Shown: positions 45,368-54,153 of the stretch, one piece after another
Layout of the letters: every line of letters begins with the position of its first letter
How positions within the stretch are numbered: position 1 is the stretch's first letter
Assembly (NCBI RefSeq): GCF_041320275.1
Contig: NZ_CP162023.1
Coordinates: 1,860,001-1,924,000 of the forward strand
Direction: 5' to 3'
Source of the DNA: Mumia sp. Pv4-285
GTDB taxonomy: Bacteria; Actinomycetota; Actinomycetes; Propionibacteriales; Nocardioidaceae
Length of the DNA stretch: 64,000 nt
Program-made: the position numbers and the translations under genes
The notes under the pieces: model-generated
What the model saw: only the letters and a program-made list of their open reading frames with translations
Database searches by the model: none
Told to the model about the DNA's origin: nothing

Positions 45368-46311
45368 CCGCCACCCCCGCGGACGCGGAGCACCGGACCT
45401 ACTTCGTGCCCGACGGACTGGCGGGTGAGCGCGTCGATGCCGCCCTGGCGAGGTTGCTCGGGCTGTCCCGCAGCCGCGTGGCCGACCTCGTCGCCGAGGG
45501 CCACGTCACCGTCGACCACCGTCCGGCCGCGAAGTCGGACCGTGTCGAGGCCGGCGCGTTCCTCGAGGTGACGATCCCGCGGCAGCGTGACGCGGCCGTG
45601 GTCGTGCCCGAGATCATCGAGGACCTGCGCATCGTGCACGACGACGACGAGATCGTCGTGGTCGACAAGCCTGCGGGCGTCGCAGCGCACCCGAGCGTGG
45701 GCTGGACGGGCCCGACCGTGGTGGGCCACCTCGCAGGCGCGGGCTTCCGGATCAGCACGTCGGGTGCACCCGAGCGTCAGGGCATCGTCCAGCGGCTCGA
45801 CGTGGGCACCAGCGGTCTGATGGTGGTCGCGAAGTCGGAGCACGCCTACACCGTCCTCAAGCGGGCGTTCCGCAACCGTGAGGTGGACAAGACCTACCAC
45901 GCACTCGTGCAGGGCCACCCTGACCCGCTGGAGGGCACGGTGGACGCCCCGATCGGGCGTCACCCCAAGCACGACTGGAAGTTCGCCGTGATGGCGGACG
46001 GCCGCGCGAGCGTGACCCACTACGAGACGCTCGAGGCGCACCGGTTCGCCAGCCTCCTCGAGATCAAGCTGGAGACGGGGCGAACCCATCAGATCCGGGT
46101 GCACATGGCCGCGCTCAAGCACCCGTGCGTCGGTGACCCGCTGTACGGCTCAGACCCCACGCTGACCAAGCGCATCGGCCTCGAGCGGCAGTGGCTCCAC
46201 GCCCACCGGCTCGGTTTCGAGCACCCTCGCTCGCGCGACTGGGTGACCTTCGAGTCCGCGTACCCCGATGATCTCCAGCACGCGCTGGACGTCATTCGGG
46301 CCGCGGACTGA
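45364..46311 (+). CDS. rluD: RluA/RluD-family 23S rRNA pseudouridine synthase
   Basis: 315-residue enzyme with an N-terminal S4 domain ([28 protein letters not shown]) and the RluA catalytic core: [29 protein letters not shown] with the catalytic Asp in [16 protein letters not shown], and HRLGFEHP at the C-terminus. Target uridines (RluD 1911/1915/1917 type) are inferred from the family. lspA-rluD is a common pair. Confidence 0.93.
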   Translation: MTATPADAEHRTYFVPDGLAGERVDAALARLLGLSRSRVADLVAEGHVTVDHRPAAKSDRVEAGAFLEVTIPRQRDAAVVVPEIIEDLRIVHDDDEIVVVDKPAGVAAHPSVGWTGPTVVGHLAGAGFRISTSGAPERQGIVQRLDVGTSGLMVVAKSEHAYTVLKRAFRNREVDKTYHALVQGHPDPLEGTVDAPIGRHPKHDWKFAVMADGRASVTHYETLEAHRFASLLEIKLETGRTHQIRVHMAALKHPCVGDPLYGSDPTLTKRIGLERQWLHAHRLGFEHPRSRDWVTFESAYPDDLQHALDVIRAAD

Positions 46312-46352
46312 GACCGTCAGCGTGCCTGCCGCGACGTGTCCGGGCGGTCGTC

Positions 46353-46358
46353 TAATGT
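46353..46358 (+). promoter_or_regulatory. Candidate -10 box of dnaE
   Basis: TAATGT about 44 nt before the dnaE ATG, which has TAGGAGA as ribosome-binding site. Confidence 0.45.
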
Positions 46359-46401
46359 GTGAGTTCTTCCCTCCATCCGCGCCCTAGGAGACCCCACCCC
46401 G

Positions 46402-49400
46402 ATGTCGAGCGCCGACTCGTTCGTGCACCTCCACGTCCACACCGAGTACTCCATGCTCGACGGCGCGGCGAGACTGACGGAGATGTTCGCCCGTACGGCG
46501 GAGCTGGGGATGGACGCCATCGCCATGACCGACCACGGCAACGTGTTCGGCGCGTACGACTTCTACCGCAAGGCGAAGGCCGCGGGCGTCAAGCCGATCA
46601 TCGGCATGGAGGCCTACCTCACCCCCGACACCCACCGCACCGAGCGCAAGCGCGTCCAGTGGAACAAGGGCGGCGGCGACGACGTCTCGGGTGGTGGCGC
46701 GTTCACCCACATGACTCTGCTGGCCGAGAGCACGGCCGGCATGCACAACCTGTTCCGGTTGTCGTCACGGTCGTCGCTCGAAGGCTTCTTCTACAAGCCG
46801 CGCGCCGACCGCGAGCTCCTCTCCGAGTACGCGCAGGGCATGATCGCGACGACCGGCTGCCCCTCCGGGGAGGTCCAGACCTGGTTGCGGATCGGCGACT
46901 ACGCCAAGGCGCGGCAGTCGGCCGCGGAGTTCATGGACATCTTCGGCCGCGACAACTTCTTCGTGGAGCTGATGGACCACGGGCTGTCGATCGAGACCCG
47001 GGTCCGCGACGACCTCCTGCGGCTCGCCAAGGACCTCGACCTCCGACTCGTCGCGACCAACGACTCCCACTACACGCACCCCGACGACAGCACTGCCCAC
47101 GAGGCGCTGCTGTGCGTCCAGTCCGGCAAGACGCTGGCCGACCCGACGCGCTTCAAGTTCGACGGCAACGGCTACTACATCAAGTCGCCGGCGGAGATGC
47201 GCAAGATCTGGGAGCAGGACGCCGGGCTCGCCGAGGCCTGCGACACCACGCTGCTGATCGCCGAGCGCTGCGAGGTCGAGTTCACCGAGGGCAACGGCAC
47301 GTTCATGCCTCGGTTCCCGGTCCCCGACGGCGAGTCCGAGGAGACCTGGCTGCTCAAGGAGGTCGACCGCGGCCTCGCCGAGCGCTACCCGGACGGCATC
47401 ACCGAGGACGTCCGCAAGCGGGCCGACTTCGAGGTCGACGTGATCCTCAAGATGGGGTTCGCCGGCTACTTCCTGGTCGTCGCCGACTTCATCAACTGGG
47501 CCAAGGAGAACGGCATCCGCGTCGGCCCCGGCCGTGGCTCCGGCGCCGGCTCGATGGTGGCGTACGCGATGCGGATCACCGATCTCGACCCGATCGTGCA
47601 CGGACTGATCTTCGAGCGGTTCCTCAACCCCGACCGAGTGTCGATGCCCGACTTCGACGTCGACTTCGACGAGCGCCGGCGTGGCGAGGTCATCCGCTAC
47701 GTCACCGACAAGTACGGCGACGACCGGGTCTCGCAGATCGTCACCTACGGCACGATCAAGTCCAAGCAGGCGGTCAAGGACGCCTCCCGCGTCCTCGGCT
47801 ACCCGTTCTCGATGGGGGAGCGGATCACCAAGGCCATGCCGCCGCTGGTGATGGGCAAGGACGTCCCGCTCAAGGAGATCTTCAACGCCGAGCACTCCCG
47901 TTACAACGAGGGCGGCGAGTTCCGCTCCCTCTACGACACCGACCCCGACGCCAAGAAGGTCGTCGATACGGCGGTCGGGCTGGAGGGCCTGAAGCGGCAG
48001 TGGGGCGTCCACGCCGCCGGCGTCATCATGTCGAGCGAGCCGCTGCTCGACATCATCCCCGTGATGAAGCGCGAGCAGGACGGCGCGATCATCACGCAGT
48101 TCGACTACCCGACGTGCGAGTCGCTCGGGCTGATCAAGATGGACTTCCTGGGGCTCCGCAACCTCACGGTCCTCGACGACGCCCTCGACAACATCAAGAA
48201 CAACCGCGACGAGACGGTCGTCCTCGAGGACCTCGAGCTGTACGACGACGAGACGTTCGCGCTGCTGTCGCGCGGCGACACGCTGGGCGTCTTCCAGCTC
48301 GACGGCGGCCCGATGCGGGCTCTGCTCCGCAGCATGCGACCCGACAGCTTCGAGGACATCTCGGCCGTCGGCGCGCTCTACCGTCCGGGCCCGATGGGCG
48401 CCGACTCCCACAACAAGTACGCCCGCCGCAAGAACGGCCGCGAGAAGGTCGAGGCGATCCACCCCGACCTCGCCGACGCACTCGAGGACATCCTCGGCGA
48501 GACGTACGGCCTGATCGTCTATCAAGAGCAGGTCATGGCGATCGCCCAGCAGCTCGCCGGCTACACGCTCGGACAGGCCGACCTGCTCCGTCGCGCGATG
48601 GGCAAGAAGAAGAAGTCCGAGCTGGACAAGCAGTTCGAGAACTTCTCGGCCGGCATGCGGGAGCGGGGATTCTCCGCGGCGGCGGTCAAGACGTTGTGGG
48701 ACATCCTTCTGCCGTTCTCCGACTACGCGTTCAACAAGGCGCACTCCGCGGCGTACGGCGTGGTGTCCTACTGGACCGCCTACCTGAAGGCTCACTATCC
48801 CGCCGAGTACATGGCAGCCCTGCTGACCAGCGTCCGGGGCGACAAGGACAAGTCGGCGATCTACCTCAACGAGTGCCGGCGCATGGGCATCAAGGTCCTG
48901 CCGCCGGACGTCAACGACTCCGAGGCCAACTTCACGGCGGTCGGTCCCGACATCCGCTTCGGTCTCTCGGCCGTGCGCAACGTCGGACACAACGTGGTCG
49001 ACGCGATCGTCGAGGCCCGCACGCAGAAGGAGCCCTTCACCGACTTCGCCGACTTCATGGAGAAGGTCCCACCAGTCGTCTGCAACAAGCGCGTGATCGA
49101 GTCCCTCATCAAGTCGGGGGCGTTCGACTCGCTCAAGCACCACCGGCGTGCGCTGGTCACCGTCCACGAGGACGCGGTCGACCAGTACGTCGATCTCAAG
49201 CGCAACGAGGCCATCGGCCAGGACTCCCTCTTCGCCGGGCTCGACGACGGTGAGGCGGGCTTCGCCGGCACGGCCGTCGTCGTCCCGGACCTCGACGAGT
49301 GGGACAAGACGACGCTGCTCGCCCACGAGCGGGAGATGCTCGGTCTCTACGTCTCCGACCACCCGCTCTTCGGCCTCGAGCACGTCCTCCGCGCCGCCAG

Positions 49401-49938
49401 CGACTGCACGATCGGCGACGTGATCGCCGACGAGGAGCGGCCGGACGGGTCGCCGATCACGGTGGCCGGCCTGGTGACGTCGATCCAACGCAAGCTGACC
49501 AAGAAGGGTGACCCCTGGGCGATCGTCACCGTCGAGGACCTCGAGGGTGCGGTCAACGTGATGCTGTTCCCCTCGGTCTACACGCTGTCAGGGCACCTGC
49601 TCGTCGAGGATGCGGTCGTGGTGGTCAAGGGACGCCTCAAGCGCAAGGAGGACACCCCCGAGATCTCGGCGATGGAGCTCACTGCCGCCGACCTGTCGGT
49701 GGGGGACGACGGTCCTGTGGTGATCTCGATCCCGACCGCGCGGTGCACCCCGCCGACGCTCGACCAGCTCCGTGACGTCCTGTCGAGCCACCCCGGCGCC
49801 ACCGAGGTGCACCTGCGGCTCGTGGGCAGTCAGAGCACCAAGCTGATGCGGCTGGACCCGCGACTGAGGGTCAGTCCGTCGTCGTCGCTGATCGCCGACC
49901 TCAAGGCCTTGCTGGGCCCTGGGTGCCTCGCGTCGTGA
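46402..49938 (+). CDS. dnaE: DNA polymerase III alpha subunit DnaE1
   Basis: 1178-residue replicative polymerase. PHP domain at the start (FVHLHVHTEYSMLDGAARL, TDHGNVFGAYDFYRKAK, TNDSHY); palm with GRGSGAGSMVAYAM and the catalytic Asp pair in MPDFDVDFDERRR; third Asp in IKMDFLGLRNL; YQEQVMAIAQ and DYAFNKAHSAAYG in the fingers; beta-binding and OB domains follow (SPITVAGLVTSIQRK). The His-rich PHP metal site appears complete, so proofreading by PHP, as in mycobacterial DnaE1, is possible. GTGA overlap with the next gene. Confidence 0.97.
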   Translation: MSSADSFVHLHVHTEYSMLDGAARLTEMFARTAELGMDAIAMTDHGNVFGAYDFYRKAKAAGVKPIIGMEAYLTPDTHRTERKRVQWNKGGGDDVSGGGAFTHMTLLAESTAGMHNLFRLSSRSSLEGFFYKPRADRELLSEYAQGMIATTGCPSGEVQTWLRIGDYAKARQSAAEFMDIFGRDNFFVELMDHGLSIETRVRDDLLRLAKDLDLRLVATNDSHYTHPDDSTAHEALLCVQSGKTLADPTRFKFDGNGYYIKSPAEMRKIWEQDAGLAEACDTTLLIAERCEVEFTEGNGTFMPRFPVPDGESEETWLLKEVDRGLAERYPDGITEDVRKRADFEVDVILKMGFAGYFLVVADFINWAKENGIRVGPGRGSGAGSMVAYAMRITDLDPIVHGLIFERFLNPDRVSMPDFDVDFDERRRGEVIRYVTDKYGDDRVSQIVTYGTIKSKQAVKDASRVLGYPFSMGERITKAMPPLVMGKDVPLKEIFNAEHSRYNEGGEFRSLYDTDPDAKKVVDTAVGLEGLKRQWGVHAAGVIMSSEPLLDIIPVMKREQDGAIITQFDYPTCESLGLIKMDFLGLRNLTVLDDALDNIKNNRDETVVLEDLELYDDETFALLSRGDTLGVFQLDGGPMRALLRSMRPDSFEDISAVGALYRPGPMGADSHNKYARRKNGREKVEAIHPDLADALEDILGETYGLIVYQEQVMAIAQQLAGYTLGQADLLRRAMGKKKKSELDKQFENFSAGMRERGFSAAAVKTLWDILLPFSDYAFNKAHSAAYGVVSYWTAYLKAHYPAEYMAALLTSVRGDKDKSAIYLNECRRMGIKVLPPDVNDSEANFTAVGPDIRFGLSAVRNVGHNVVDAIVEARTQKEPFTDFADFMEKVPPVVCNKRVIESLIKSGAFDSLKHHRRALVTVHEDAVDQYVDLKRNEAIGQDSLFAGLDDGEAGFAGTAVVVPDLDEWDKTTLLAHEREMLGLYVSDHPLFGLEHVLRAASDCTIGDVIADEERPDGSPITVAGLVTSIQRKLTKKGDPWAIVTVEDLEGAVNVMLFPSVYTLSGHLLVEDAVVVVKGRLKRKEDTPEISAMELTAADLSVGDDGPVVISIPTARCTPPTLDQLRDVLSSHPGATEVHLRLVGSQSTKLMRLDPRLRVSPSSSLIADLKALLGPGCLAS

Positions 49939-50600
49939 CCGCTGAGCCCGCGCCAGAGACGGTGGGGGAGGATGGAGCGCCGCCGTCCGTCGGGGCGGCA
50001 GGTCCGCAGGAGGAACGCTTGCCCCCATCACGTGCCGTGCCCGCACCGGGCGACGCCACCGGCCCCCGCCGGGGCCGGCTCGCTGTCATCGTCGGCTTCC
50101 TCGTCGCCGGCGTGCTCGCGGGACTCACCTGGGCGTGGCTCGCCGATCCCATCCAGTACACGGTCATCCGGGTCGGCGACCAGTCAGGGCTGAGTGCCGG
50201 CGAGGCGGCTTCCACCGCCCAGTTCGGGGTGCTCGTCACCTACACGTGGATCGGGGCGGCCTTCGCTGCCCTGTGGGGAGCGTTCGCGACCTGGCGCTGG
50301 GGACGCGACGGCGGCACCGCCGCGATCGCGCTGACGACGGTCGGCGCTGTCCTGGGCGCCTTCGTCTCGTGGGGTGTCGGAGTCGTCGCAGGCCCTCCGG
50401 AGCCTGTTGTCGGCGACCGGGCAGCCGGAGCGACGGTGCAGGCGCAGCTCGGGATCGACGCCTACGGAGTGCTCTTCGTCTGGCCCGTGGCCGCCTTGAT
50501 CGGTCTTCTGCTGGTCTGCTGGGTCGTCCTGCCCCGCGAGTCCGGCGACGATCTCGTCGCCGCCGACGACACCGCTACAGGCGACGCGCCCGACGCCTGA
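49935..50600 (+). CDS. Four-helix membrane protein (DUF2567-like), function unknown
   Basis: 221-residue protein with a Pro-rich N-terminal cytoplasmic tail (1-45) and four transmembrane helices (about 49-70, 98-118, 127-148 and 175-196). Resembles DUF2567 proteins of actinobacteria by layout, not confirmed. The GTG at 49935 overlaps the dnaE stop by 4 nt; an earlier GTG at 49923 is possible. A hairpin follows its stop. Confidence 0.78.
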   Translation: MTAEPAPETVGEDGAPPSVGAAGPQEERLPPSRAVPAPGDATGPRRGRLAVIVGFLVAGVLAGLTWAWLADPIQYTVIRVGDQSGLSAGEAASTAQFGVLVTYTWIGAAFAALWGAFATWRWGRDGGTAAIALTTVGAVLGAFVSWGVGVVAGPPEPVVGDRAAGATVQAQLGIDAYGVLFVWPVAALIGLLLVCWVVLPRESGDDLVAADDTATGDAPDA

Positions 50601-50610
50601 AGGCTCCGCA

Positions 50611-50627
50611 GCGCCCTTGACGGGCGC
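50611..50627 (+). terminator. Candidate hairpin terminator of the dnaE unit
   Basis: GCGCCC (50611-50616) and GGGCGC (50622-50627) with a 5-nt loop, 10 nt after the stop. No T-run. Confidence 0.5.
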
Positions 50628-50760
50628 CGGACTGCATCGCGGTTGTCGGGTTGGTCCGGCTGGGGCAGGGTGGAGGCATGCCGGGGACCTCCCGCGTGGA
50701 CGTACAGCGGTCGACGCTCGTCCCAGGGAGCCCGGAAACCCACCGTCGAGAGGGGTACGG

Positions 50761-51924
50761 ATGCACTTCCAGTGGTTGACCGCGCAGCTTCCGGCTGACG
50801 AGATGCTGGCGACCGTCGTGATGGACGCGAGTCGCGACACGGAGGCCGGCGACCGCGCCGTCGGGGCCCGATGGTCCGAGCTGCGACGATCGCTCGACCG
50901 TCAGGGCATCACACGTGACATGGCCGCGGTCCTCGAGGAACAGGCGCTGCAGCCGACGCGCGGTTCTGGCCCGCACGGCCGTCTGATCGTCGCAGGGTCC
51001 CAGGGCATCCTGATGGACCGTCTGCTGCTCTTCCCGCCGCGCAAGGACGAGGCCGTCCTGTCGGTGGGGCCGGACGTGTTCGCGCTGGCGCGGGAGGCCG
51101 ACGACACGGTCCGCTACCTGCTGGCCGTCGTCGACCGTACAGGTTGCGACATCACGCTGTACGACTCCACGTCCGGCGCGGTCGGCGGTCAGCCCCACCG
51201 CGAGAGCGTCGAGGGCGACCACGACGTCCTCAACAAGATCCGCGGCGGCGGTCTGTCCCACAAGCGCATCGAGAGCCGCGTCGAGGACTCGTGGGAGCGC
51301 AACGCGGAGACGGTCGCGGGCGAGCTCGACCGGATCGTGGGCGAGCGCCGACCGGACCTCGTGGTCATCACGGGCGACCTGCGGGCCGTGGCTCTGGTCC
51401 AGGGTGCGCTCGGAGTGCCCGCCAAGGAGATCACCGAGCACGTCTCCGGCGGGGCGCGCAACAACGGAGTCAACGGATCCTTCGACGCCAGGGTCGACGA
51501 CGCCGTCGAGGCGTTCAGGGTGAAGCGCCGCTCTGTCGCGATCGAACGCTTCCAGCAGGAGCACGGCCGCGGAGGGATGGCCGTCACGGGGCTGAACCGC
51601 GTCCTCGAGGCTCTCCGCATGTCGCAGGTCGAGGAGCTGCTGATCAGCGACGCCGTCGCGGGTCCGGTGAGCTCGCTCGCGGAGACCAAGGTGTGGGTGG
51701 GTGACAAGCCGCTGGAGCTGTCGATGCACCGGGACGAGATCCGTCAGCTGTCGTCGGGTGACGCCCGCGCACGACGCGGAGACCTCGCACTCGGTACGGC
51801 GGCCGCTCAGCAGGATGCCGGCATCACGATCGTGTACGGCGACGCGGCCGAGCTGACCGACGGGATCGGAGCGCTGCTGCGCTGGGACCCGGCGAAGCCG
51901 TCAGGCCTCGTCGAGCCCGGCTGA
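50761..51924 (+). CDS. Rv2629/Balon-like aeRF1-family ribosome factor
   Basis: 387-residue protein of the bacterial archaeo-eukaryotic release factor (baeRF) family, resembling mycobacterial Rv2629, a relative of the ribosome hibernation factor Balon. Family features: N-terminal FxAVYxD-like domain with ASRDTEAGDRAVGARWSELR, middle domain VVDRTGCDITLYDS, and a C-terminal eRF1_3-like domain (ERFQQEHGRGGMAVTGLNRVLEALRMSQVEELLIS). Where release factors carry GGQ before a helix, it has RGGGLSHKRIESRVEDSWERN (161-181) without Gln; a GGQ at 142-144 is elsewhere. Hence a role in stalling or hibernation rather than peptide release is inferred. GAGAGGGG precedes the ATG. Confidence 0.85.
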   Translation: MHFQWLTAQLPADEMLATVVMDASRDTEAGDRAVGARWSELRRSLDRQGITRDMAAVLEEQALQPTRGSGPHGRLIVAGSQGILMDRLLLFPPRKDEAVLSVGPDVFALAREADDTVRYLLAVVDRTGCDITLYDSTSGAVGGQPHRESVEGDHDVLNKIRGGGLSHKRIESRVEDSWERNAETVAGELDRIVGERRPDLVVITGDLRAVALVQGALGVPAKEITEHVSGGARNNGVNGSFDARVDDAVEAFRVKRRSVAIERFQQEHGRGGMAVTGLNRVLEALRMSQVEELLISDAVAGPVSSLAETKVWVGDKPLELSMHRDEIRQLSSGDARARRGDLALGTAAAQQDAGITIVYGDAAELTDGIGALLRWDPAKPSGLVEPG

Positions 51925-51936
51925 CAGGCACTCGCC

Positions 51937-52836
51937 TCAGCCTTTCGACGGCGCGGCCGGCCTCTCGAACATCTGCAGCACACCGCCGATGACGAAGCCG
52001 ACCGCGCCGGCACAGGTGCCCCAGTTGACCAGTCCGGCGTTGATCTCGGTCGACGTCGCTGGGCGGACGAACGCGGCGAGGCCCGCGAGGAAGAAGAGAA
52101 CCGATCCGGCCTGGTTCACGGCGACGATCCACCAGCCCAGCTCGCGGGGGCGCAGACGGACGCTGCCGTGGCCGATCTCCAGCATCGCGAGGTGTCCGGA
52201 GACGAGGAAGCAGACGCACCCGAGGATGTCGGGGAGCCAGATCCAGGTGTCGGACTGGCGCGGCGTCAGTCCCTCGGCGAAGGCAGCGATCAGCGAGACG
52301 CCGAACAGCAGGGTGCCGACGAACAGCACCGCGGCGCTCGTCCACCCGATGTCACGGCCACGGAGCCGCCACCACGTCCAGCCCGGGGAGCCGAGCGATC
52401 CGTGCGAGTCGATCTCGGTGGGGGCGTTGTTCGCCTGCAGCACCGAGACGTACCCGCCGAGGCTGAAGAAGAACCCTCCGACGAGGTAGACGACGTCGAT
52501 CGCTCGGATCGTGCCGATGCCGACCTGCGCGAGATAGGCACCCAGGGCGAACAGAGATCCGCCGAGGACGAAGGAGGTCGCGGCGGTGAGATTCAGGTGG
52601 GTGAGCCGGCGCGCGACCTCGGGCTCGGCCTCGATCGAACCCACCGGTGTCCCCTCCGCGTCGTGGAGGTGCAGCAGACCGCGGCGGCGGGCCGTACGCG
52701 AGTCCCAGCGGGCGGACGTGCCGTCCTGGAGGTCCCACCGCAGCTGGGTCGTGAACCATCCGACCCGCTCGACATGCCTCAGGACCCATCGGCGCGGCCG
52801 ATGGATCGCGATCCCCGCCTCCGCCGCGTCCGACAC
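51937..52836 (-). CDS. Six-helix membrane protein, function unknown
   Basis: 299-residue protein: a soluble N-terminal part (1-85), then about six to seven hydrophobic helices from FVLGGSLFALGAYLAQVG to the end, with two internal repeats of the type GxLFxLGGY. It faintly recalls YrhK-like membrane domains. The GTG at 52836 is chosen because TAGAGT lies 7 nt upstream; an open frame continues to 52998 without support. Convergent with the Balon-like gene (12 bp between stops). Confidence 0.75.
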   Translation of the reverse strand: MSDAAEAGIAIHRPRRWVLRHVERVGWFTTQLRWDLQDGTSARWDSRTARRRGLLHLHDAEGTPVGSIEAEPEVARRLTHLNLTAATSFVLGGSLFALGAYLAQVGIGTIRAIDVVYLVGGFFFSLGGYVSVLQANNAPTEIDSHGSLGSPGWTWWRLRGRDIGWTSAAVLFVGTLLFGVSLIAAFAEGLTPRQSDTWIWLPDILGCVCFLVSGHLAMLEIGHGSVRLRPRELGWWIVAVNQAGSVLFFLAGLAAFVRPATSTEINAGLVNWGTCAGAVGFVIGGVLQMFERPAAPSKG

Positions 52837-52843
52837 GGCGCGG

Positions 52844-52849
52844 ACTCTA
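52844..52849 (-). promoter_or_regulatory. -10 box of leaderless promoter, membrane gene
   Basis: TAGAGT on the minus strand, 7 nt before GTG 52836. Confidence 0.5.
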
Positions 52850-52909
52850 TCAGCGACGCGGCGTGATCGGGCGAGAGTCCACCGGTCGCCGACCCGGCCT
52901 ACGGGTGAC

Positions 52910-53398
52910 CTAGCGCCGGGCGATCGCGGCGGCGGTCGCGCGTGCCAGCGCCACGAGGTCCGCGGGAGACAGGCCCACGTCGAAGCCGCGGCGGCCACCC
53001 GAGACGTACACGGTGTCCCAGGCGTGCACGCTCTCGTCGACGACGGTCGGGAGCGCGCGCTTCTGACCCAGCGGCGAGATGCCGCCGACGACGTACCCGG
53101 TGACCCGCTCGGCCTGCGCGGGATCGGCCATCGTCGCCTTCTTGGCGCCGACGGCCTTCGCGAGCGCCTTCAGGTCGAGCTGGGCGTCGACGGGAACGAC
53201 GCCGACGGTCAGTGTGCCGTCGCAGTCGGCGAGCAGCGTCTTGAAGACCTGCTCCGGGTCGACGCCCAGGGCTGCTGCAGCCTCCAGGCCGTACGAGGCC
53301 GCACGGGGGTCGTGGTCGTACGGGTGCGCGGACCACGCGACCCCAGCCCTGTCGAGCGCCTGGGTCGCGGGCGTGCCGGCGGACTGCTTCTTGCCCAT
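52910..53398 (-). CDS. ybaK: Cys-tRNA(Pro)/Cys-tRNA(Cys) deacylase YbaK
   Basis: 162-residue editing protein of the YbaK/EbsC type, clearing Cys-tRNA(Pro). Typical residues: YGLEAAAALGVDPEQVFKTLLADCDG, Lys in PVDAQLDLKALAKAVGAKKA, YVVGGISPLGQKRALPTVVDE and the C-terminal RRGFDVGLSPADLV. Distinct from the shorter relative at 13650-14126. ATG start directly after the stop of the LON-domain gene, in one transcript. Confidence 0.93.
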   Translation of the reverse strand: MGKKQSAGTPATQALDRAGVAWSAHPYDHDPRAASYGLEAAAALGVDPEQVFKTLLADCDGTLTVGVVPVDAQLDLKALAKAVGAKKATMADPAQAERVTGYVVGGISPLGQKRALPTVVDESVHAWDTVYVSGGRRGFDVGLSPADLVALARATAAAIARR

Positions 53399-53399
53399 G

Positions 53400-54062
53400 T
53401 CAGTTGGGCGACCACGACGTGCGTGCGACGTCCACCGCGGGGAGGCTCGGAACGGCTCGCATCGCCGCGATCTCCTCGATCATCAGGTGGTGGTAGCGGC
53501 GCAGACGCTCGGCTGCGTCGTCCGCCTCGAGGAGGTCCTGGCGGTCGGGGAGCGTGAGGACGGCGCTGGAGGCGAGCAGGTAGGAGAGGTCGACAGGGTC
53601 GCCCGGGAGGTCGTCGACGCTCGCGTCCAGCCGGAAGCGGTTGAGCTCGGTCCGGTAGACGTCGAACACCGCGTGCGCCTTGTCCGCAGCGACCGCCGCA
53701 CCGTCGCCGACCGGCTCGTCGAGATCCTCGACGTGGCCCCACATGAAGCTGTCACCGGTGACACTTGCGTCGAGCCGGATCCGGCCGATCGCGTCGACCG
53801 TGACGTCGTACTGACCGTCCTCGTAGTCGGTCACGTCGGTCAGGGCGACCTCCACCCCGACCCGGTGGATCGACTGGACGCCGCTGTCCCCCACCTCGTA
53901 CCCCTCGCGGATCGAGACGATGCCGAACCGGCGCTCGGTCTCCGGCAGGCCGAGGAGGTAGGAGACGAGCTCGCGGTAGCGGTCCTCGAACACGTGCAAC
54001 GACACCGTCTGTCCCGGGAGGACGACGCTTCCGAGCGGGAACAACGGAATCTCGCGTGCCAC
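53400..54062 (-). CDS. LON-substrate-binding-domain protein
   Basis: 220-residue protein made only of a Lon N-terminal (PUA-like) substrate-binding domain: PLFPLGSVVLPGQTVSLHVFEDRYRELV at the start, GVQSIHRVGVEVAL, and DLPGDPVDLSYLLASSAVLTLPDRQDLLEADDAAERLRR. No AAA or protease domain, as in the small LON-domain proteins of actinobacteria; function unknown. GTG 54062 has TAGGCT 6 nt upstream. Divergent from hisD. Confidence 0.92.
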   Translation of the reverse strand: MAREIPLFPLGSVVLPGQTVSLHVFEDRYRELVSYLLGLPETERRFGIVSIREGYEVGDSGVQSIHRVGVEVALTDVTDYEDGQYDVTVDAIGRIRLDASVTGDSFMWGHVEDLDEPVGDGAAVAADKAHAVFDVYRTELNRFRLDASVDDLPGDPVDLSYLLASSAVLTLPDRQDLLEADDAAERLRRYHHLMIEEIAAMRAVPSLPAVDVARTSWSPN

Positions 54063-54068
54063 GGCGCC

Positions 54069-54074
54069 AGCCTA
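54069..54074 (-). promoter_or_regulatory. -10 box of leaderless promoter, LON-domain gene
   Basis: TAGGCT on the minus strand, 6 nt before GTG 54062. Confidence 0.5.
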
Positions 54075-54140
54075 GCCGCGGGTCGTCTCGACCCGCGGCG
54101 GTCGCCGACCATCGGGTGCGTGTCGGATCGCTGCTCTCCG

Positions 54141-54146
54141 TAGACT
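54141..54146 (+). promoter_or_regulatory. -10 box of leaderless hisD promoter
   Basis: TAGACT, 7 nt before ATG 54154; starts the histidine operon. There is no room for a leader-peptide attenuator. Confidence 0.6.
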
Positions 54147-54153
54147 TGGCCCC

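Noticed and set aside
46765-49488. 907-codon minus-strand frame, and a 964-codon alternative plus frame over dnaE
   Set aside because: Both are shadows of dnaE; the dnaE frame has all catalytic motifs and normal codon bias.
51184-51192. GGQ at residues 142-144 of the Balon-like protein as a release-factor catalytic motif
   Set aside because: It is not at the start of the conserved helix where GGQ sits in eRF1; the equivalent place reads GGGLS.
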